From Clostridia bacterium (GTDB lineage Bacteria; Bacillota; Clostridia; Oscillospirales; Acutalibacteraceae): 64,000 bases of DNA. The notes below the pieces were generated by a model, which was not told the DNA's origin, did not search any database, and worked only from the letters and a program-made list of their open reading frames with translations. The stretch spans positions 1 to 64,000 of the forward strand of contig JAFQMC010000017.1 of NCBI GenBank assembly GCA_017421045.1, written 5' to 3'. Position 1 is the first letter of the stretch. Every line of letters begins with the position of its first letter. This document shows, in pieces, positions 27,067-36,042 of the stretch. The translations under genes were made by a program, and so were the position numbers.

Positions 27067-28089
27067 ATGAAAAAGAGCGATTTTTACTATGATCTGCCCG
27101 AGGAACTGATAGCTCAGACACCTTTGGAACAAAGAGATACATCAAGAATGCTTATTCTAAATAAACAGACCGGCGCTGTCACCCATTCTCACTTTTATAA
27201 CATAATTGATAATCTTAACCCGGGAGACCTGCTTGTTATGAACAACTCCAGAGTTCTACCTGCGAGAATTTTCGGAAACAGAGTCGACACGGGTGCAACC
27301 GTTGAATTTCTCTTGCTTAAACAAGTTGAAAACAACAAATGGGAAACTTTAGTAAAACCCGGCAAGAAAGCCAAACCCGGTACGGAGTTCGATTTTTCCG
27401 GCATAATGAAAGGACATGTTGAGGAAATCGGCAAGGAAGGCATTCGGATTGTAAGGTTTGAGTCGGAAGAAAATATTTACTCAGCACTTGATAAAATCGG
27501 TCAGATGCCTCTGCCTCCATATATCAAGGAGACTCTCAAGGACAAAGAAAGATATCAGACAGTGTACAGCGACCCGATAGGCTCTGCGGCGGCGCCTACT
27601 GCAGGTTTACATTTTACCGAAGAATTACTCGAGAAAATTAAATCTCACGGAGTAAACACCGCATATGTTACCCTGCATGTAGGTCTTGGTACATTCAGAC
27701 CAGTGAAAGAAGACGAAGTCACCAATCACATAATGCATAGTGAACACTACGAGCTTCCACAGGAAACAGTTGATCTGATTAACGAGACAAAGAAAAACGG
27801 CGGCAGAGTGATTGCTGTCGGCACCACAACAACCAGAACACTGGAAAGCGTTGCAAGGGACAAAGGCGAGCTTGTTGCTTGTGATGGTTGGACAGATATA
27901 TTCATATATCCCCCATATAAATTCCGAGTACTTGACGGACTTATCACGAATTTCCATCTTCCCGAAAGCACACTGATAATGCTTGTATCTGCTTTCGCAG
28001 GATACGATAATACAATGAACGCCTATAATGAAGCTGTAAATGAAAAATACAGATTCTTTTCCTTTGGCGATAGTATGATGATAATTTAA
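27067..28089 (+). CDS. queA: tRNA preQ1(34) S-adenosylmethionine ribosyltransferase-isomerase
   Basis: 340 residues. It transfers ribose from SAM to preQ1 in tRNA to make epoxyqueuosine. [39 protein letters not shown] and [16 protein letters not shown] are the family blocks. It is followed by tgt after 9 nt. Confidence 0.97.
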   Translation: MKKSDFYYDLPEELIAQTPLEQRDTSRMLILNKQTGAVTHSHFYNIIDNLNPGDLLVMNNSRVLPARIFGNRVDTGATVEFLLLKQVENNKWETLVKPGKKAKPGTEFDFSGIMKGHVEEIGKEGIRIVRFESEENIYSALDKIGQMPLPPYIKETLKDKERYQTVYSDPIGSAAAPTAGLHFTEELLEKIKSHGVNTAYVTLHVGLGTFRPVKEDEVTNHIMHSEHYELPQETVDLINETKKNGGRVIAVGTTTTRTLESVARDKGELVACDGWTDIFIYPPYKFRVLDGLITNFHLPESTLIMLVSAFAGYDNTMNAYNEAVNEKYRFFSFGDSMMII

Positions 28090-29229
<1,140 letters not shown>

Positions 29230-29245
29230 TTCATTAATAATTTAC

Positions 29246-29274
29246 TTGATTTATGAACTGATAACTGGTATAAT
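29246..29274 (+). promoter_or_regulatory. Promoter between tgt and yajC
   Basis: TTGATT (29246-29251), 17-nt spacer, TATAAT (29269-29274). It provides separate expression of yajC, independent of read-through from tgt. Confidence 0.75.
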
Positions 29275-29305
29275 TGGAACATTGTAAGGAAAGGAACTGA
29301 AAAAT

Positions 29306-29773
29306 ATGCTTAGTAACATTATTAATCTTATCAACCCCATCACTCTGTTTAATATGGCACCTCCTGCTACTTCTGCTGATGGTGCTGCAGCAAACGGTTG
29401 CGGTCAGGGCAGCTACACAATTCTCATTCTGTATATCCTGATTTTCGCAGCTCTGTATTTCTTTATGATCAGACCTCAGTCCAAGAAAAAGAAGCAGGAA
29501 GAAGAGCTCAAGAAAAACATCAACGTCGGTGATGACATCACAACAATCGGCGGTATTTCCGGCAAGGTTGTAGCTGTTCGCGATGAAGAGGAAGAAATCA
29601 TCATCGAAACCGGCGCAGACAGAGTAAAGCTCAGACTCAAAAAGTGGAGCATCTACTCCAACAACACAGCTATCGCAGCTCAGGAAGAAGAGAAAAAGCG
29701 CGCCGCAGAGGAAAAAGCAAAGCAGAAGGCTGAGAAGAAAGCCGGCAAAGCTAAGGACAAATCCGATAAATAA
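29306..29773 (+). CDS. yajC: Preprotein translocase subunit YajC
   Basis: 155 residues. One N-terminal membrane helix (ILILYILIFAALYFFMIRPQ) precedes the conserved core KKKKQEEELKKNINVGDDI and TTIGGISGKV. The last 30 residues are a Lys/Ala/Glu-rich tail, longer than usual. It assists the Sec translocon with SecDF. Confidence 0.94.
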   Translation: MLSNIINLINPITLFNMAPPATSADGAAANGCGQGSYTILILYILIFAALYFFMIRPQSKKKKQEEELKKNINVGDDITTIGGISGKVVAVRDEEEEIIIETGADRVKLRLKKWSIYSNNTAIAAQEEEKKRAAEEKAKQKAEKKAGKAKDKSDK

Positions 29774-29788
29774 GTAATAATCAAAAAG

Positions 29789-29835
29789 CCCCCTGAATAT
29801 AATCTAACAGATTATTTTTCAGGGGATTTTATTTT
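29789..29835 (+). terminator. Terminator after yajC that also covers the next gene's ribosome site
   Basis: CCCCTGAA-ATAATCT pairs with AGATTAT-TTCAGGGG around AAC, then a T-rich stretch (29827-29835). The 3' arm AGGGGA is the only ribosome-binding sequence for the TTG start at 29834. Confidence 0.8.
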
Positions 29836-30253
29836 GAAAACTATTAAATCATCTTTCTCACAAACGGGCACAGCACTCTACATAAGAGCTCTTTTGCTCG
29901 GCACGTTATCAGGCGTTGCAACCATTGCTCTCCTGCTTTGCATCGCAACCGGTGTCTTGATGATATCAGGAACCTTACCTCAAAAATATCTGGTTTGGAT
30001 AGCTATAGCATTATGCGGTGTTGCTACACTTATCAGCGGATATATTACATCCCGCATAATTAAGTCAAATGGTATGCTCACTGGGGCGATTTCAGGAATT
30101 ATAATGTTTTTAATACTGCTGTTTGCAGGTTTTGCAGGCAGTGAAGAAACTCTTACCTACATAACGTTGATTAAACTGTTTGCTTTTGTAATCTGCGGTG
30201 CCTTGGGCGGAATAAAAGGCGTTAATAAAAAGGAAAAAATACGAATAAAATAA
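29834..30253 (+). CDS. TIGR04086-family four-helix membrane protein
   Basis: 139 residues with four hydrophobic segments. Start TTG at 29834, 8 nt after AGGGGA. The family is common next to yajC in Clostridia and has no known function. Ribosome access requires opening of the yajC terminator hairpin. Confidence 0.8.
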   Translation: MKTIKSSFSQTGTALYIRALLLGTLSGVATIALLLCIATGVLMISGTLPQKYLVWIAIALCGVATLISGYITSRIIKSNGMLTGAISGIIMFLILLFAGFAGSEETLTYITLIKLFAFVICGALGGIKGVNKKEKIRIK

Positions 30254-30258
30254 ACTAA

Positions 30259-30296
30259 GCCACAAAGTATCGTTAAAATACTTTGTGGCATTTTTT
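30259..30296 (+). terminator. Terminator after the TIGR04086 gene
   Basis: GCCACAAAGTA pairs perfectly with TACTTTGTGGC, followed by ATTTTTT. It overlaps the stop codon of the convergent DUF362 gene. Confidence 0.88.
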
Positions 30297-31179
30297 AGTC
30301 TACATTGATAACGTCATATTCACGCACACCGAGTCCGAGTTCTGCGGCTGCCTCAACTGTATGAATTCCATGCTTTGAATTCATTCTTTCAACGAGGGAT
30401 GCCTTGCCTTCGTCGGGAGAGTTAACAACCGCATCATAGCAGGCCTGATCAAGCGCAACGGGATCAACAGATGCAAAGATTCCTATATCCCCCATCTCGG
30501 GCTCTTTCGGGTGGTCGGAGCAGTCGCAGTCAACGGAAAGACGGTTAGCGACATTGATATAAACAATGTTCTCCGCGCCCATGTAGTCAATTACACCTTT
30601 GCAAGCATCAGCCATAGACTCAAGGAATTCGTCCTGAGTAGGAAGATTATCAAACATAACTCTGTAATCGGTAGTTACAGCTTTTGTGTGTATATAGGTC
30701 TTGCCTTTAGTTGATGCGATACCGATGCTCATATTCTTCAGAGCACCACCAAAACCGCCCATTATATGTCCCTTGAAATGGGACAGCATGAGAAGTGAGT
30801 CGTAGTTTTCAAGATTCTTTCCGACAATGTTGGTTTTCAGATGATAACCACCTTCAACGGGAATTTCCATGTCATCGTGTTCATCCATAATATCACAAGG
30901 CGCAATATCAAGAAAACCGTGTTCTTTGATGGCTTTCCAGTGCTCCTTGGGATCGAGTCTTCTGCCTTCATAGGCTGTACAGCACTCGACGATTGTGCCG
31001 TTAACTCTATTAACAAGGTTTTTAATCAGCTCAGGTTGCAGGAAGTTGTGTCCTCCCGGCTCGCCTGTAGAAATCTTCACTGCGACCTTTCCTTTAAGCT
31101 CTCGCTTTACCGTCTCATAGATTCTCACCAGACTATCTGCTGAAATATCCTTAGTGAAATAAACTTTTGCTTTGCTCAT
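30295..31179 (-). CDS. DUF362 domain protein
   Basis: 294 residues from ATG at 31179, preceded by GAGGTG. GEPGGHNFLQPELIK, GGFGGALKNMSIGIAST and FASVDPVALDQACYD are typical of DUF362. No ferredoxin domain is fused, unlike many relatives. Function unknown. It begins 4 nt after the kinase-like gene. Confidence 0.88.
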   Translation of the reverse strand: MSKAKVYFTKDISADSLVRIYETVKRELKGKVAVKISTGEPGGHNFLQPELIKNLVNRVNGTIVECCTAYEGRRLDPKEHWKAIKEHGFLDIAPCDIMDEHDDMEIPVEGGYHLKTNIVGKNLENYDSLLMLSHFKGHIMGGFGGALKNMSIGIASTKGKTYIHTKAVTTDYRVMFDNLPTQDEFLESMADACKGVIDYMGAENIVYINVANRLSVDCDCSDHPKEPEMGDIGIFASVDPVALDQACYDAVVNSPDEGKASLVERMNSKHGIHTVEAAAELGLGVREYDVINVD

Positions 31180-31183
31180 AATT

Positions 31184-31774
31184 TTACACCTCATTTATTA
31201 AAAAATACAATTCAGATTTTTGCTTAATGTGAAAAGCAGTAAAATACTTTTCTTCCAAGGGAATCCATCTCTCTAAAAACTGTCTTGTTTTATTCTCACC
31301 TTCCCGAAGAAGCAATCTTTTGATTTGAGTGTTGCTATCTACGTCCAGGAATATATGCAAGTCGTAGTAGCTGTAAAGCTCAGGGTGACAGCTGTAAGAG
31401 CCTTCAGCTATACATACTTTCTGAGGAGTAACTGTTATCGTTTCCTTAAAGATTCCCGAATGGCAATCAAAAGGTGCGTATAGAAACTGTGACCCTTCAC
31501 TCATGGGCTTAAGCACCTCTGTGAGAAATCTTTCATAGTCCACATTGCCACCCGGGATGCTGTATCTTTCACTTGTTCTTTGGTCAAAACGCAGGTAAAA
31601 GTCATCCATGTGAACAAGGGTTGCATTGAGTTTTTTAGAAAGTGCTTGTGCGAAGGTACTTTTCCCGGAAGCGCATCTGCCGTCAATTGCAACTAAGACA
31701 GAACTCTTGCTTTCAAGTAATTCTTTAATTTTTGATATAGCTACTTCTAAGGCTCGCTCAAATTCAAGTTCCAT
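31184..31774 (-). CDS. Uridine kinase-like P-loop kinase
   Basis: 196 residues. Walker A is GRCASGKST (about residues 31-39), HMDDFYLR is the lid/substrate region and IAEGSYSCH follows. It resembles nucleoside or small-vitamin kinases of the uridine kinase superfamily. It overlaps the ECF S-component gene by 11 nt, so it probably phosphorylates the imported compound. Substrate unknown. Confidence 0.82.
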   Translation of the reverse strand: MELEFERALEVAISKIKELLESKSSVLVAIDGRCASGKSTFAQALSKKLNATLVHMDDFYLRFDQRTSERYSIPGGNVDYERFLTEVLKPMSEGSQFLYAPFDCHSGIFKETITVTPQKVCIAEGSYSCHPELYSYYDLHIFLDVDSNTQIKRLLLREGENKTRQFLERWIPLEEKYFTAFHIKQKSELYFLINEV

Positions 31775-32342
31775 TTTTAGTCGCCTTTACGGATTTGGAT
31801 TTTATGAAGGGCTTGAGATGGGTTTTATCAAGTGCCAGCATAATTCCGGGAATCAACAGAAGCTGTAAAATAATTCCCGGCAAAGCCTGCGCAAATGCTG
31901 TAGCAACAAAAGACGTGAAAGTAAAAGTATTCCCAGCAACACCCGAAAGCAGCAACATTACAACTCCCCATACTAACCTGCCTGCCAGCATAGCAGTTAT
32001 TATGCATCTATACAAAGACTTTACGCACTGCCATCGTGCATTGCTGAATAAAAATCCTGCTACAAAGCCATATGTTGCAAGTTCAAAAGACATTGCAATC
32101 GCAGATGGATACATCACGGGCGCCGAAAACAGAAAAGAACGCATAACGGGCAAAATCGCACCTACTGCTAATCCGTACGGCCAACCGCAGATTAATCCGC
32201 AGAGAAACACAGGAAGATGCATAGGAAGCAACATCTTCCCTATTTGCTGTATCTGACCAGTAAAAAAAGGCAGAACAATGCCTATAGCAATAAACATTGC
32301 GGATAAAAGCAAATTTATCAAATGCTTGCTTCTGCTTTTCAT
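31764..32342 (-). CDS. ECF transporter S component (substrate-specific subunit)
   Basis: 192 residues, about six hydrophobic segments. MHLPVFLCGLICGWPYGLAV and AIAMSFELATYGFVAGF are characteristic of ECF S components. It would bind a vitamin or nucleobase-like substrate and use a shared EcfAAT module encoded elsewhere. The start overlaps the rluA-type gene's end by 4 nt. Confidence 0.85.
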   Translation of the reverse strand: MKSRSKHLINLLLSAMFIAIGIVLPFFTGQIQQIGKMLLPMHLPVFLCGLICGWPYGLAVGAILPVMRSFLFSAPVMYPSAIAMSFELATYGFVAGFLFSNARWQCVKSLYRCIITAMLAGRLVWGVVMLLLSGVAGNTFTFTSFVATAFAQALPGIILQLLLIPGIMLALDKTHLKPFIKSKSVKATKNGT

Positions 32343-33229
32343 GGCAAATCACCTTCAGACAGAATATCTATAAGTTCAGCTATGTCTTTTGGAACATCAG
32401 CCTTTATATCAATTTTTGTATTAAGTATCGGATGAATAAAGGAAATCTCATGACAATGAAGCGCCTGACGCGGAATAAGCTCTATACTACCACCGTACAG
32501 ATCGTCGCCGAAAAGCGGATGTCCTATGGATGACATATGACAGCGAATCTGATGAGTTCTGCCGGTTTCAAGATGCAGATCGATTACAGTTGCATCATTA
32601 AGACTAACTATAGGTTCATAGTGAGTAACAGCAGGCTTGCCGTTTTCTGAAATATGTCTTACGATTTTGCTATCAGGTTTCAGAGCAATCGGTGAATCAA
32701 CGGTTCCTTTTTCGGCAATTTTACCGTGGCACACTGCTATATAATGTTTTTCAATATCAGCACCTTGCAGCAGAGAGGCGGTGTGTCTGTCTCTTGCAAT
32801 AATTACCGCACCCGACGTATCACTATCAAGTCTGTTAGCAGCTCTGAACAGAAAGTCAGAACCGGAGTTCATATATCTATAAGAGACAATGTTTGCAAGT
32901 GTGTCAAGCTGATGCTTTTTTACGGGATGCACAGGCATACCTGCTGGTTTATTGACTATGAGGATATATCCATCCTCATACAAAATATCCAGCTCACCCT
33001 CCACGGGAGTTATGGAGTTTTCTTCACTTTTGAGACGCATTTCAATTACATCGCCTGCATAGACATTATCTATAGACCGCAAAAGCTGTCCGTTTATCGT
33101 CAAGCCATTCTCAGTACGTTTAAGCTGTGCTAAAGTCCGTGCGGATAATCTGCACACCGTTCTGAGATACCTGCCTGCTTTTGTGCCGTCGTGTTCTTTA
33201 CTTACTGTAAATTTTATAATCTCAGCCAT
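32339..33229 (-). CDS. RluA-family pseudouridine synthase
   Basis: 296 residues from ATG at 33229, which shares bases with the preceding TAA (TAATG). A longer in-frame extension is an artefact inside the upstream gene. The catalytic aspartate is in RAANRLDSDTSG, with VNKPAGMPVHP and LETGRTHQIRCH. An N-terminal S4-like domain is present. It modifies uridine in rRNA or tRNA; the target is not assignable. Confidence 0.92.
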   Translation of the reverse strand: MAEIIKFTVSKEHDGTKAGRYLRTVCRLSARTLAQLKRTENGLTINGQLLRSIDNVYAGDVIEMRLKSEENSITPVEGELDILYEDGYILIVNKPAGMPVHPVKKHQLDTLANIVSYRYMNSGSDFLFRAANRLDSDTSGAVIIARDRHTASLLQGADIEKHYIAVCHGKIAEKGTVDSPIALKPDSKIVRHISENGKPAVTHYEPIVSLNDATVIDLHLETGRTHQIRCHMSSIGHPLFGDDLYGGSIELIPRQALHCHEISFIHPILNTKIDIKADVPKDIAELIDILSEGDLP

Positions 33230-33504
33230 TACTTTAATAAAACTAATATTACTATTGCTAATGAAATCTCTAAGATGAAAATCAGCGGAATACCTATCAT
33301 AAAACGCATATGTTTCGTTTTGTGCCTGATTATAAGCATTGTTAGATACATACCGATACTTCCGCCTATTGCCGAAAGTATAAACAATGCTTTTTCGCTG
33401 ACTCTCCATCGAGAATGTATAGCTGCCAGTTTATCATATACAGTTACAACTATAGAAACAACATTGATGATACATAGATATAAAACCAGAAATTCAAATA
33501 CCAT
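33229..33504 (-). CDS. DUF1294 membrane protein
   Basis: 91 residues, four hydrophobic segments. YDKLAAIHSRWRVSE, IGGSIGMYLTML and RHKTKHMRFMIGIP are the DUF1294 pattern. GGAGG lies 6 nt upstream of the ATG. It is coupled to the rluA-type gene by TAATG. Function unknown. Confidence 0.9.
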   Translation of the reverse strand: MVFEFLVLYLCIINVVSIVVTVYDKLAAIHSRWRVSEKALFILSAIGGSIGMYLTMLIIRHKTKHMRFMIGIPLIFILEISLAIVILVLLK

Positions 33505-33529
33505 GGAGCACCTCCGGAGTTGTGATACT

Positions 33530-34726
33530 ATGAAAAACAAACTTAATATGACAATGATACTGACAATCCTGCTGCTGATTGGTGCAATAATTATGTCTTC
33601 ACTGTTAAGTGACAGCACGATATCTGATAATAAAACGGATAACAGCGCAATACACGAAACAACAAATGAAGAGATGCGCGGAATGTGGGTTTCGTATATC
33701 TCTCTTGATATGCAGGGCACAAACAGAAGTTTTGAGAGTTTTAAATCAAAATTTGCTGATATTATATCAACTGCCGAGAGTATGAAATGCAATACTCTGA
33801 TAGTACATATCAGACCCTTTTGCGATGCCTTGTACGATTCCTCAATTTTTCCACCATCTCATGTACTTTCAGGAACACAAGGTGTTTACTGCGGTTATGA
33901 TGCACTGGAATATATGTGTAAATCCACGCACGACGCAGGACTTAAAATTCACGCGTGGATAAATCCTTACAGAATAGCAAGCGGAAAAACTCCCTCTGCT
34001 CTATCCTCGGACAATGTTTTTAGTCAATCTGAAGAGATATGTGTTGAGCTTGAGTCAGGAAAATATCTCTCCCCTGCAAAGAAAGCAGCAAGAAAACTCA
34101 TAAAAGACGGAGTAGCGGAAATCGTCAGTAATTATGATGTAGACGGAATTCAGTTTGATGATTACTTCTACCCTGCTGACGGAACAAACTTCGATTATGA
34201 TGACTATCTCACATACAGAAAGTCAGTAAAAAACATAACTGAAGTGATGAATTTTTCCGACTGGAGGCTTAGTAATGTAAATCTGCTCATTGCAGAGGTA
34301 TACAAAACAATAAAAGCAATAGACAACTCAGTGCTGTTCGGTATATCTCCTCAAGGAAATATTGAGAACTGTTATTCAATAAGCGCAGATGTAAAAACAT
34401 GGTGCAAGGCTATTGGTTATGTAGATTATATCTGCCCTCAGATGTATTACTCAATCAATCATCCCGTGGTTAAATTCGAAGATAGCCTCAAGGAATGGAA
34501 AAACCTTGAAAGACACGGCAATCTGAAAGTATACATAGGTCTTGGAGTCTACAAAGCTGGTACAGACGCTGACAGCGGAACCTGGCTTACAGAAAGTAAC
34601 ATATTATCAAGACAGCTGAAATTACTCAGAAAATACGATTATCACGGATATATGCTGTATGATTACGGCGCCGTTAAAGGCGAAGATGCGCAGGAAGAAT
34701 TATCCGTTTTCAAAAGCACTATCTGA
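33530..34726 (+). CDS. Glycoside hydrolase-like (GHL10/YngK-type) exported protein
   Basis: 398 residues. The ATG at 33530 has CGGAG 10 nt upstream; the longer in-frame extension overlaps DUF1294 and is rejected. An N-terminal hydrophobic segment (residues about 9-27) suggests export or anchoring. EEMRGMWVSY, IVHIRPFCDALY, KIHAWINPYR and VDGIQFDDYFYP are typical of the DUF187/GHL10 barrel. It probably acts on cell-surface glycans. Its end overlaps mtaB tail to tail by 27 nt. Confidence 0.88.
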   Translation: MKNKLNMTMILTILLLIGAIIMSSLLSDSTISDNKTDNSAIHETTNEEMRGMWVSYISLDMQGTNRSFESFKSKFADIISTAESMKCNTLIVHIRPFCDALYDSSIFPPSHVLSGTQGVYCGYDALEYMCKSTHDAGLKIHAWINPYRIASGKTPSALSSDNVFSQSEEICVELESGKYLSPAKKAARKLIKDGVAEIVSNYDVDGIQFDDYFYPADGTNFDYDDYLTYRKSVKNITEVMNFSDWRLSNVNLLIAEVYKTIKAIDNSVLFGISPQGNIENCYSISADVKTWCKAIGYVDYICPQMYYSINHPVVKFEDSLKEWKNLERHGNLKVYIGLGVYKAGTDADSGTWLTESNILSRQLKLLRKYDYHGYMLYDYGAVKGEDAQEELSVFKSTI

Positions 34727-36016
34727 GATTATACCAATACATTTGTCGTTTTTTACAGAAGTGATTTTAACGCGTATGCACTGTCCTGATAAATCGAGAC
34801 CATGTGAATCTACCAGTACGGGAGTATAGTTTTTACTGTATCCTTCAAACAAACCTTGCTTGTCAGTTCTCTCAAAGAGAACCTCACAAACAAGACCTAT
34901 TTGTGATTTCAGAAATTCATTTCTATTTATTTCTGTTGCCTGAATCATTTTCTTTGCTCGTTTTTCCTTAACAGATTTTTCCAGTTGCTGTGGCATTTTA
35001 TCTGCCACTGTACCACTGCGACGTGAATAAGGAAAAACGTGAACTTTTGAGAATTCTACTTTTTCTACAAAATTCAATGATTCAGCGAATTCTTCATCGT
35101 TTTCTCCGGGAAATCCAACCATGACGTCGGTTGTAATAGCCGGATTTTCAAAATTTCTGCGGATATTCTGAACGATATCATAATATTCTGCAGAATTATA
35201 GTGTCGGTTCATGCGCTTCAATGTAGCGTCGCAACCGCTTTGGAGAGAAAGGTGAAACTGCGGACAAAACTTCTCGCATTCAGCTAAGCGCTTAATCATC
35301 TCGTTATCCAAGAGCTCAGGCTCAAGAGAACCTAACCTGATTCGCTTGATTCTTTCATTTGAAGCAACGACTTCCACAGCATCGCAAAGGTTTTTGTCAA
35401 TGTCGGTTCCGTATTTCGAAAGATTAATGCCGACTAAAACGATTTCAGAATATCCGTTCTGTGCGAGTTTTTCTACTTCCGTAGAAATATCTTCAATGAG
35501 CTTTGAACGCACTCTGCCACGAGCATAGGGTATTATACAGTATGAGCAAAAACGGTCACAGCCATCTTCAATTTTGAGAAAAGCTCTTGTTCTTTCGCTG
35601 AAGTTCTCAACTGAGCACAACTCAAACTCTTCATTTTTTCGATCATGATCGGAGATGTCTATAATCCTTTCCCCTGTCTTTAGATATTCACTGATATATT
35701 CGGGGATACGGGTACGGGTGGTGTTACCAATGACAATATTGCAATCGGAGAAATTATCATATTTCCGCGGAAATGCCTGAGACATACAACCGCACAAAAG
35801 TATCACTGCATCGGTATTCTCTCTGCGCAGTTTATGAAGAAGCTTACGACATTTAGAATCGCTTACTGCGGTGACAGAACATGAATTGACAATAAATACA
35901 TCGGTATTTTTGTCATCTTCAGAGTAATCATACCCTTCGGCAAGCATCAACTGTTTAATATATTCAGATTCATACTGATTAACTTTACATCCGAAGGAAT
36001 AAATTTTAAATTGCAC
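34700..36016 (-). CDS. mtaB: tRNA t6A37 methylthiotransferase
   Basis: 438 residues. GTG at 36016 follows AAGGAGGTG by a normal spacing. The N-terminal UPF0004 domain has FGCKVNQYES, NSCSVTAVSD and LCGCMSQ cluster ligands; the radical-SAM motif is CDRFCSYCIIPYARG; a TRAM domain closes the protein. It makes ms2t6A in tRNA. It is last in the polC-containing run. Confidence 0.95.
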   Translation of the reverse strand: MQFKIYSFGCKVNQYESEYIKQLMLAEGYDYSEDDKNTDVFIVNSCSVTAVSDSKCRKLLHKLRRENTDAVILLCGCMSQAFPRKYDNFSDCNIVIGNTTRTRIPEYISEYLKTGERIIDISDHDRKNEEFELCSVENFSERTRAFLKIEDGCDRFCSYCIIPYARGRVRSKLIEDISTEVEKLAQNGYSEIVLVGINLSKYGTDIDKNLCDAVEVVASNERIKRIRLGSLEPELLDNEMIKRLAECEKFCPQFHLSLQSGCDATLKRMNRHYNSAEYYDIVQNIRRNFENPAITTDVMVGFPGENDEEFAESLNFVEKVEFSKVHVFPYSRRSGTVADKMPQQLEKSVKEKRAKKMIQATEINRNEFLKSQIGLVCEVLFERTDKQGLFEGYSKNYTPVLVDSHGLDLSGQCIRVKITSVKNDKCIGIISDSAFENG

Positions 36017-36042
36017 AGAGGCACCTCCTTGCAAGAATTTTA

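Noticed and set aside
33191..33529. N-terminal extension of the glycosidase-like protein upstream of 33530
   Set aside because: It runs antisense through DUF1294, which has clear family motifs and its own ribosome site; the export-type hydrophobic start begins at 33530.
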